Shown here one piece after another: positions 58,785 to 64,000 of a DNA stretch of 64,000 bases. Where the stretch lies: the NCBI GenBank assembly GCA_963752605.1, contig CAVVYW010000006.1:1-64000 (forward strand), read 5' to 3'. The translations under genes were made by a program, and so were the position numbers. The first letter of the stretch is position 1. Each line of letters starts with the position of its first letter. Under the pieces are notes generated by a model. That model saw nothing but the letters and a program-made list of their open reading frames with translations. It was not told the origin of the DNA and made no database searches. This DNA is from CAVVYW01 sp963752605. GTDB taxonomy: Bacteria; Actinomycetota; Thermoleophilia; Solirubrobacterales; 70-9.

Positions 58785-60119
58785 ATGCGTGCACTTCTGA
58801 CCCGTCGCCAGACTGAGACCGCGATCGCTGCCTTTGTGGCGGTGGTCGTCGGGATCGTCGGGATCGCCATCAGGGCGGGCGAGGAGACGGGGCACAAGTT
58901 CCTGGCTCTCGAGCGCGTCGGGCGCTTCGACCAGCCGACCTATCTCGCCCAGCCACCGGGCAGGGACTCCGACCTCTATGTGGTGGAGAAGCCGGGGACG
59001 ATCCGGCGCCTGGCGGACGGCAGGTCGGGAGGGCCGTTCCTCGACCTTCGAGCCCAGGTGAAGGACACCGGCAAGGGCGGCGAGCAGGGGCTCCTCTCCG
59101 CCGCCTTCGCCCCCGACTACGGCGACAGCGGTCTGCTCTACGTCGCCTACACCGACAACCGGGACGCACTGCGCGTCGTCGAGTACTCACGCGATCCCGA
59201 TGACCCGCAGCGTGCGGATCCCGGCAGCGCCCGGCTCGTGCTGCGGATCCCGCAGCCCACCCCGAAGCACCACGGAGGCCTGCTGCTCTTCGGCCCGGAC
59301 GGGCACCTCTACATCGGCTCGGGCGACGGCGGGCCCTCGGGCGATCCCAACAACGTCTCCCAGAACAAGGATCTCCTGCTGGGGAAGCTCCTGCGGATCG
59401 ACCCGCGGCCCGATCCGAGCCCTCCGCCCGATCGAGCGAAAGGGGCCTCGGGGAAGGGGAAGAAGCAGGGGAAGGGCAAGAAGGGCCGGGGCAAGAAGCG
59501 CAAGCGCCGCGAGCCGCCGGCTCCCACGGCCTACACGATCCCCGCGGACAACCCGTTCGTCGGCAAGGCCGGGCGCGACGAGATCTTCTCCTATGGCCTG
59601 CGGAACCCATGGCGGTTCTCCTTCGACCGCGCCACCGGCACCATTTCGATCGGCGACGTCGGCGACGAGACCTACGAGGAGGTCAACTACCTGGCCCTCG
59701 CCAAGGCCAGGGGGGCGAACTTCGGCTGGAACGCCTACGAGGGCGAAGAGCCGCGAACCGCCCAGGTGCCGGTCGGGCGCACCGTGCTGCCCATCTTCAC
59801 GTACGCCCACGGGCGCCGGAACTGCGCGATCACCGGCGGCTACATCGTCCGTGACCCGAGGCTCTCGCGGATCCGCGGGCGCGAGATCATCGGCCGCTAC
59901 ATCTATGGCGACTACTGCTCGGGCCGCGTGTTCGCCTTCAGGCCCAGGATCGGGCAGGAGGTGGGGCGGCGCCGTAGCTTCAGGTTCAAGGTCCCCAGCC
60001 TGAGCTCGTTCGGAGAGGACCACTCGGGTCGCATCTACCTGCTGCAGCAGTTCGGTCAGACGAGGAACGGCAAGGCCGGCCTCGGATCCGTCTACCGCCT
60101 CGATACAGCCCGGAAGTAG
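58785..60119 (+). CDS. PQQ-dependent sugar dehydrogenase family protein (paralog 4)
   Basis: 444 residues. N-terminal signal or anchor (about 14-32, IAAFVAVVVGIVGIAIRAG), then LERVGRFDQPTYLAQPPGRDSDLYVVEKPG, PKHHGGLLLFGPDGHLYIGSGDGG and YGLRNPWRFSFDRATGTISIGDVG. The Asn before the pocket His of copies 1-3 is replaced by Lys. A 25-residue Lys/Gly/Arg insert (GKGKKQGKGKKGRGKKRKRR) makes this copy strongly basic. It lies 61 bases after copy 3. Confidence 0.85.
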   Translation: MRALLTRRQTETAIAAFVAVVVGIVGIAIRAGEETGHKFLALERVGRFDQPTYLAQPPGRDSDLYVVEKPGTIRRLADGRSGGPFLDLRAQVKDTGKGGEQGLLSAAFAPDYGDSGLLYVAYTDNRDALRVVEYSRDPDDPQRADPGSARLVLRIPQPTPKHHGGLLLFGPDGHLYIGSGDGGPSGDPNNVSQNKDLLLGKLLRIDPRPDPSPPPDRAKGASGKGKKQGKGKKGRGKKRKRREPPAPTAYTIPADNPFVGKAGRDEIFSYGLRNPWRFSFDRATGTISIGDVGDETYEEVNYLALAKARGANFGWNAYEGEEPRTAQVPVGRTVLPIFTYAHGRRNCAITGGYIVRDPRLSRIRGREIIGRYIYGDYCSGRVFAFRPRIGQEVGRRRSFRFKVPSLSSFGEDHSGRIYLLQQFGQTRNGKAGLGSVYRLDTARK

Positions 60120-60131
60120 AACTCCTCCGGC

Positions 60132-61190
60132 TCAAATCAGGCCGAGGCGCGCGGCGTGGGCGGCCGCTGCGGCGCGTGACGGAAGTCGCAGCTTCGTGCG
60201 GATGTTGGCGACGTGCCGGTGGACGGTGTGCGGGCTGAGCACCAGCCGCTCGGCGATCTCCGCGTCGCTGAGCCCGGAAGCGACCAGCTTCAGGACCTCC
60301 AGCTCGCGATCGGAGAGGTCCGTGTCGAGCCTGGCACGCTCCTCCTCGGCAGGGGTCGAGATCTCGACCTCCGGGTCTTCGACGCCCGCGAACTCCAGCA
60401 CCGCCCGCGCGACGGCCGCGGAGTCCCCGAACCATGGGAGGTGGTCTGTGCCGTCCAGCGCCATGAACGTCGCCCCCGGAATCCGCGCGGCGAGGTCGCG
60501 CCCGAGCTCGAAGCGGATCCCTCGGTCGCCGGTCCGGTGCATGACCAGAGTCGGTGCCCGGATCTGGGCAGCGAGGTCGCCCAGGTCGAACTCGAACACG
60601 CTTTCAAGCCAGCGCGCCGCGAGCTCCGCGGGACCCGCATCGCGCTGGAACTCGACGAATTCCTGGCGCTCGGCGGCGGTCGCGCCGTGGATGAAGACGT
60701 CGGCGAGCATCCGCGAGCCGAGCCCCCAGTGAGCCCGGACGAGGTTGAGCGTCGCCTCCCGCTGCTGCGGCCCTGATATCTCGCCGCCGTTCACGTATGT
60801 GCCGAAGAGCGCGAGGCGCTCGACGCGCTCCGGATGCTCGGCGGCGTACCGCGCGGCGATCGGTCCGCCTCCGGAGCCGCCGAACAGGACGACGGGCTCG
60901 TCGCCGAGTGAGTCGAGGAAGGCGGCCAGCACGGCGACGTTCTCGTCGAGGGTCTGCACCAGCGGCCCGCGGTCCGCCAGCCCGGAACCGGGGACGTCGT
61001 AGCGGATGACGGTGCGGTAGCGGGCGAGGGCGCCGACGAAGTCACGGAACCGCGGGGTCGCCCAGTTGAGCTCGAGATGGCTCATCCACCAGCTCCCAAT
61101 CACGAGTGGCGGGCCCTCGCCGACGCTTGCCCATGGGATCCGGCGACCGTCCAGGTCGACGAACCGGATCGCCTGCTCGGGGACGGTCAC
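60132..61190 (-). CDS. alpha/beta hydrolase fused to a LuxR-type DNA-binding domain
   Basis: 352 residues. The N-terminal hydrolase (about 1-275) has a complete triad: Ser in FGGSGGGPIAARYAA, Asp in MHRTGDRG and His in GTDHLPWFGD. The C-terminal HTH (about 285-350, LSDRELEVLKLVASGLSDAEIAERLVLSPHTVHRHVANIRTKL) is a GerE/LuxR domain. The enzyme domain may sense or cut a small ester or lactone and control DNA binding. GTG start with TAGGCT 6 bases upstream and an 11-bp inverted repeat over the -35 position, suggesting autoregulation. Confidence 0.9.
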   Translation of the reverse strand: MTVPEQAIRFVDLDGRRIPWASVGEGPPLVIGSWWMSHLELNWATPRFRDFVGALARYRTVIRYDVPGSGLADRGPLVQTLDENVAVLAAFLDSLGDEPVVLFGGSGGGPIAARYAAEHPERVERLALFGTYVNGGEISGPQQREATLNLVRAHWGLGSRMLADVFIHGATAAERQEFVEFQRDAGPAELAARWLESVFEFDLGDLAAQIRAPTLVMHRTGDRGIRFELGRDLAARIPGATFMALDGTDHLPWFGDSAAVARAVLEFAGVEDPEVEISTPAEEERARLDTDLSDRELEVLKLVASGLSDAEIAERLVLSPHTVHRHVANIRTKLRLPSRAAAAAHAARLGLI

Positions 61191-61196
61191 GCGCTG

Positions 61197-61202
61197 AGCC
61201 TA
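61197..61202 (-). promoter_or_regulatory. putative leaderless -10 hexamer (TAGGCT) for the hydrolase-LuxR gene
   Basis: TAGGCT ends 6 bases before the GTG at 61190. Confidence 0.55.
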
Positions 61203-61207
61203 CCCCT

Positions 61208-61233
61208 CTCGATGGCCGGTTTCGGCCATCGAG
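61208..61233. promoter_or_regulatory. 11-bp perfect inverted repeat, putative operator for the hydrolase-LuxR regulator
   Basis: CTCGATGGCCG, loop GTTT, CGGCCATCGAG. It begins 5 bases upstream of the -10 of the hydrolase-LuxR gene and covers its -35 region. The secreted-protein gene starts 83 bases beyond on the other strand, so one site could control both. Confidence 0.5.
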
Positions 61234-61315
61234 GATGGCCCCAACGGGCGAAGTCAGGAGGCCTGCGGGGCGCTGGAATCCCTCAAGCAAGGAACGCAAC
61301 GGAACGGAGATCAAG

Positions 61316-61882
61316 ATGAAGAGCTCAAGGAGGAAGCATGCGGTGGCCCTGGCAGCTGTCCTCGGCGTCCTCGGACTCGGCGCCGGCGCGTCGCCGGCGC
61401 TGGGTGCCGACGGATTCAGCGTCGGCATCGCCGGACCGGCCTCGGCCACCGTCGGGCAGCCGCTGACACTGAAGGTGAGCGGCAAGAACCCGACGCCCGG
61501 CTATCCCGACTACTACTGGTACGGGACCTGGCTCTCGGTCGACGTGATTCCCACCAGCATCGCTTCGACCTGCCCGCCGACCCACTATGAGGGCAGGCAG
61601 CTTGCCATCGCGGGCGCCGCGGAGGGCGGCGGCTACCTCGTCTTCACCCAGCGCGAGCCAGTCGACCCTAACGGGAACTGGTCGGTCACGGTCGGCTACC
61701 AGCCCAATTACGTGGGCCGGAAGCTGATCTGCGCCTACAGCGACGACGGCTACACGAACACGCTCGCGACGGGGGAGTTCGCGATCGACGTCAACGGCCC
61801 CGTCAGCGGCCCCGGCGCGGTAACCACCGCCAAGAAGTCGTGCAAGAAGAAGCGGAGGAAGTGCAAGCGGCGCCGCAAGTAG
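61316..61882 (+). CDS. small secreted protein with Lys/Arg/Cys-rich C-terminal tail
   Basis: 188 residues with a signal peptide (1-30, ending SPALGAD). The body (FSVGIAGPASATVGQPLTLKVSGKNPTPGYPDYYWYG) looks like a single Ig-like beta domain with aromatic residues. The end, KKSCKKKRRKCKRRRK, is a basic tail with two Cys, a pattern I associate with exported proteins of this bacterial class; it may bind anionic wall polymers or be processed. No enzyme motif. ATG at 61316 sits before the signal peptide. Confidence 0.65.
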   Translation: MKSSRRKHAVALAAVLGVLGLGAGASPALGADGFSVGIAGPASATVGQPLTLKVSGKNPTPGYPDYYWYGTWLSVDVIPTSIASTCPPTHYEGRQLAIAGAAEGGGYLVFTQREPVDPNGNWSVTVGYQPNYVGRKLICAYSDDGYTNTLATGEFAIDVNGPVSGPGAVTTAKKSCKKKRRKCKRRRK

Positions 61883-61893
61883 CGGTGGGAACG

Positions 61894-61925
61894 CGAAGCG
61901 GGCGGCCGAAGGGCCGCCCGCTTCG
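61894..61925. terminator. strong bidirectional stem-loop terminator
   Basis: CGAAGCGGGCGGCC, loop GAAG, GGCCGCCCGCTTCG: a perfect 14-bp stem between the convergent secreted-protein and glnA genes, followed by TTTCG on the plus strand. Confidence 0.8.
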
Positions 61926-61945
61926 TTTCGCTTGGTGTTTCGGCT

Positions 61946-63322
61946 CTAGAGAACCGGCAGGTAGCGGTCCAGCTCCCACTGGCTGACCTGGATCCGGTAC
62001 TCCTCCCACTCCTCGCGCTTCAGCTCGACGTAGCGCGGGAAGATGTGGTCTCCCAGCGCCTTCTTCACGAGCTCGGACTCGGCCGTGATCTCGATCGCCT
62101 CGCCGAGCGTCTCCGGCAGCTGCTCGATGCCGGCCGCCTCGCGCTCGTCGTGGGTGAGGTCGTAGAGGTTCCGCTCCATCGGCTCCGGCAGCTCGTATCC
62201 CTTCTCGATCCCCTCGAGGCCCGCGTGCAGCATGCTCGCGAAAGCCAGGTAGGGGTTGCAGGAGGGGTCCGGGCAGCGCAGCTCACACCGGGTCGCCTGC
62301 TCCTTGCCTGGGTGGTAGACCGGGACCCGGACGAGCGCCGAGCGGTTCCGCCGCGACCAGGCCGAGTACACCGGCGCCTCATAGCCGAGGACGAGCCGCT
62401 TGTAGCTGTTCACGTTGGGCGCGAACAGCGAGCAGATCTCGCGGGCGTGCTTGAGCAGGCCGGCGATGTACGCCTTGCCGTCGTCCGAGAGGTGGTACTC
62501 GTCGTCCTCGGAGAAGAAGGCGTTCCTGCCGTCCTTGAACAGGGACTGATGGGTGTGCATCCCCGAGCCGTTCTCGCCGAACAGCGGCTTCGGCATGAAC
62601 GTGGCGTAGACGCCGTGCATGTGCGCGATCTCCTTGATCACGATGCGGTAGGTCATCGCGCTGTCGGACATCTTCAGTCCCTCGGCGTAGCGCATGTCGA
62701 TTTCGTGCTGCGAGGGACCGACCTCGTGGTGCGTGTACTCGACCGGGATGCCGAGCGCCTTCAGGGCGTTGACCGTGTCCCGGCGCAGATCCGATCCCGC
62801 GTCGAGCGTGGTCAGGTCGAAGTAGCCGCCCTTGTCCAGGATGACCGGCTTGCCGTCCTCTCCCACCTCGTCGCTCGCGAAGTAGAAGAACTCGAGCTCC
62901 GGCCCGAGGTTGAACGTGTCGAAGCCCATGTCCGCCGCGCGGGCGAGGGCCCTCTTCATGATGAAGCGCGGGTCGCCCTCGTAGGGCTCTCCTCCGGGCA
63001 CCAGGACGTCGCAGAACATCCGCGCGACGTTGCCCTTCCCCTCGCCGCCGTCGTCACGCCACGGCAGGACCGCGTAGGTGTCGGGATCGGGCATCGCGAT
63101 CATGTCCGACTCCTCGATCGCGTTGAACCCGGTGATCGAGGAGCCGTCGAATCCCATGCCCTCCTCGAGGGCACCCTCGAGCTCCTCCCTGCCGACAGCG
63201 AAGGACTTCAGCGTCCCCTCGATGTCGGTGAACCAGAATCGGATGAACTCGATTCCCTCCTCCTCGACTCGGCTGAGGATGTCCTTCGGGTCAGTGCTGT
63301 TCTTCTTGGTCACAGTTGCCAT
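61946..63322 (-). CDS. glnA: glutamine synthetase, type I
   Basis: Makes glutamine from glutamate, ammonia and ATP. 458 residues with the GS signatures MGFDGSSITGFNAIEESDM, NLGPELEFFYF, the ATP-binding KPLFGENGSGMHTHQSLF, and RNRSALVRVPVYHPGKEQATRCELRCPDPSCNPYLAF. The C-terminus (AIEITAESELVKKALGDHIFPRYVELKREEWEEYRIQVSQWE) resembles the GSI-alpha branch, which is feedback-inhibited rather than adenylylated. The ATG has AAGGAG upstream. It follows glnB and amt on the same strand. Confidence 0.96.
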   Translation of the reverse strand: MATVTKKNSTDPKDILSRVEEEGIEFIRFWFTDIEGTLKSFAVGREELEGALEEGMGFDGSSITGFNAIEESDMIAMPDPDTYAVLPWRDDGGEGKGNVARMFCDVLVPGGEPYEGDPRFIMKRALARAADMGFDTFNLGPELEFFYFASDEVGEDGKPVILDKGGYFDLTTLDAGSDLRRDTVNALKALGIPVEYTHHEVGPSQHEIDMRYAEGLKMSDSAMTYRIVIKEIAHMHGVYATFMPKPLFGENGSGMHTHQSLFKDGRNAFFSEDDEYHLSDDGKAYIAGLLKHAREICSLFAPNVNSYKRLVLGYEAPVYSAWSRRNRSALVRVPVYHPGKEQATRCELRCPDPSCNPYLAFASMLHAGLEGIEKGYELPEPMERNLYDLTHDEREAAGIEQLPETLGEAIEITAESELVKKALGDHIFPRYVELKREEWEEYRIQVSQWELDRYLPVL

Positions 63323-63400
63323 CGGTTACCGGTTCTCCTTTTCCTTTCTCTCCAAGTCTTGGGCTCGGGCGAGCCCGGGAGCTTAGGTCAGGACGAGCGC

Positions 63401-63431
63401 CGGGGTTGGCCGCCCATGACGGCCAACCCCG
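63401..63431 (-). terminator. 12-bp stem-loop between glnB and glnA
   Basis: CGGGGTTGGCCG, loop CCCATGA, CGGCCAACCCCG. It lies 26 bases downstream of glnB and 79 bases upstream of the glnA start. No T-tract. It may be a terminator, a partial attenuator or an RNA-processing site. Confidence 0.5.
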
Positions 63432-63456
63432 GCACAACTCACCCTCGCACCGCAGG

Positions 63457-63825
63457 TTATGCGGGGATCTCCTCCTCCGCATGCGCCTGCAGGACCATCT
63501 CGCCCTCCTCGCCGGTGCGGATGCGGATCGCATCCTCGACCGGGAGGACGAAGATCTTGCCGTCGCCGACCTCGCCCGTACGGGCGTGCTTCAGGATCGT
63601 CTCGACGACGAGGGCCTTGTCCTTGTCCTCAACCACGACCTCCAGCTTCAGCTTCGGCCGCACGTTGACGGTCAGGGTCGAGCCGCGATACGTCTCGACG
63701 ACGCCCTTCTGCCGGCCCGATCCCTTCACCTCGCCGATCGAGAGGGACGGAAAGCCCTTCTCGAGCAGCTCGGACCGGATCGGCTCGAATGCCTCGTGAC
63801 GGATGAATGCTTCGATCTTCTTCAT
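63457..63825 (-). CDS. glnB: PII nitrogen regulatory protein without Tyr51
   Basis: 122 residues, PII fold. Signals ATP/ADP and 2-oxoglutarate state to partners such as Amt. Start MKKIEAFIRHEAFEPIRSELL; the T-loop (about 37-55) reads GRQKGVVETYRGSTLTVNV. Residue 46 is Tyr, but position 51, the uridylylated or adenylylated Tyr of GlnB/GlnK, is Leu. The C-terminal nucleotide-binding GDGKIFVLPVEDAIRIRTGEEG is normal. It lies between amt and glnA, as in GlnK loci. Confidence 0.94.
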   Translation of the reverse strand: MKKIEAFIRHEAFEPIRSELLEKGFPSLSIGEVKGSGRQKGVVETYRGSTLTVNVRPKLKLEVVVEDKDKALVVETILKHARTGEVGDGKIFVLPVEDAIRIRTGEEGEMVLQAHAEEEIPA

Positions 63826-63838
63826 CTAGCTCACCCCC

Positions 63839-64000
63839 TCAGGCCTTGGCCTTGGCCGGTTCGCTGTTGGCCGTGGCGTGTTGGATCGCGGGCTTGCCCG
63901 TCGGCAGAGGACCGCTGCTGGCGCCCGGGTACTCCGGCTGCGGGATGAACTGCTCTGGATAGCCGTACATCCCGTGCTCGGAGATGTCGAGCCCGGCATC
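63839..64000 (-). CDS. amt: ammonium transporter Amt, C-terminal part
   Basis: Only the last 53 codons lie in the window. DAGLDISEHGMYGYPEQF is the conserved Amt C-terminal cytoplasmic segment (GLDxxEHGExxYP-like) that contacts PII. A Pro/Ala/Lys-rich tail follows (PEYPGASSGPLPTGK, ending in AKAKA). It lies 13 bases upstream of glnB; the amt-glnB-glnA order makes the assignment firm. Confidence 0.9.
   Translation of the reverse strand, partial: DAGLDISEHGMYGYPEQFIPQPEYPGASSGPLPTGKPAIQHATANSEPAKAKA

Overview
This window reads as chromosomal core DNA from a high-GC actinobacterium. The class Thermoleophilia (Solirubrobacterales or a relative) is the best guess. The clues are the tilS-hpt-ftsH-fol order, an actinobacterial-type integration host factor, an MCE-type ABC transporter core, secreted proteins with Lys/Arg/Cys-rich tails, and many apparently leaderless genes. 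I see no tRNA, rRNA, CRISPR array, insertion sequence or prophage. The order-level placement is inference.

Layout. 1-3.5 kb holds folK, folB, a hotdog-type protein, an epoxide hydrolase-like protein and folP. All five are recognisable but broken by many small frameshifts, which looks more like poor consensus sequence than gene decay. 3.6-7.5 kb is intact ftsH, hpt and tilS. 7.6-15.7 kb carries a CAP-domain protein, a MerR-like/adenylate cyclase fusion, an SCP2-like protein, two coiled-coil proteins flanking a nucleoside phosphorylase, a three-domain peptidoglycan enzyme and a nitrilase-family hydrolase. 15.8-21.3 kb is a lipid catabolism block: sirtuin, a 3-hydroxyacyl-CoA dehydrogenase/enoyl-CoA hydratase fusion, a GNAT protein, PadR and an acyl-CoA dehydrogenase with a TetR-like operator. 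21.4-26.1 kb has small membrane or acidic proteins, two adjacent Ca2+/cation antiporters and a lipoprotein.

26.2-32.4 kb is a run of same-strand genes headed by a zinc-ribbon/cyclase/AAA/TPR signalling protein. 32.4-37.2 kb holds a polyphosphate-related set (PPK2, CYTH, CHAD) around a MoxR/VWA pair. 37.25-40.0 kb is a TPP riboswitch followed by a ThiXYZ-like ABC transporter. 40.0-43.8 kb has an AlkA glycosylase and a divergent pair: a GNAT-fold acyltransferase and a serine palmitoyltransferase-like enzyme. This pair is a candidate for bacterial sphingolipid synthesis. 44.1 kb is the integration host factor. 44.6-50.1 kb is a six-gene operon led by an MMPL/RND exporter. 51.5-54.1 kb is an MCE-type ABC core with one permease frameshifted. 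54.3-60.1 kb is a lipoprotein followed by four tandem PQQ-type sugar dehydrogenase paralogs. 60.1-61.9 kb has an alpha/beta-hydrolase-LuxR fusion and a small secreted protein. 61.9-64 kb is amt-glnB-glnA, where the PII protein lacks the Tyr51 modification site.

A feature across the window is a TAnnnT hexamer placed 6 or 7 bases before the start codon of at least 18 genes, mostly without a Shine-Dalgarno sequence. This is the architecture of leaderless transcription. It also helped decide several start codons.
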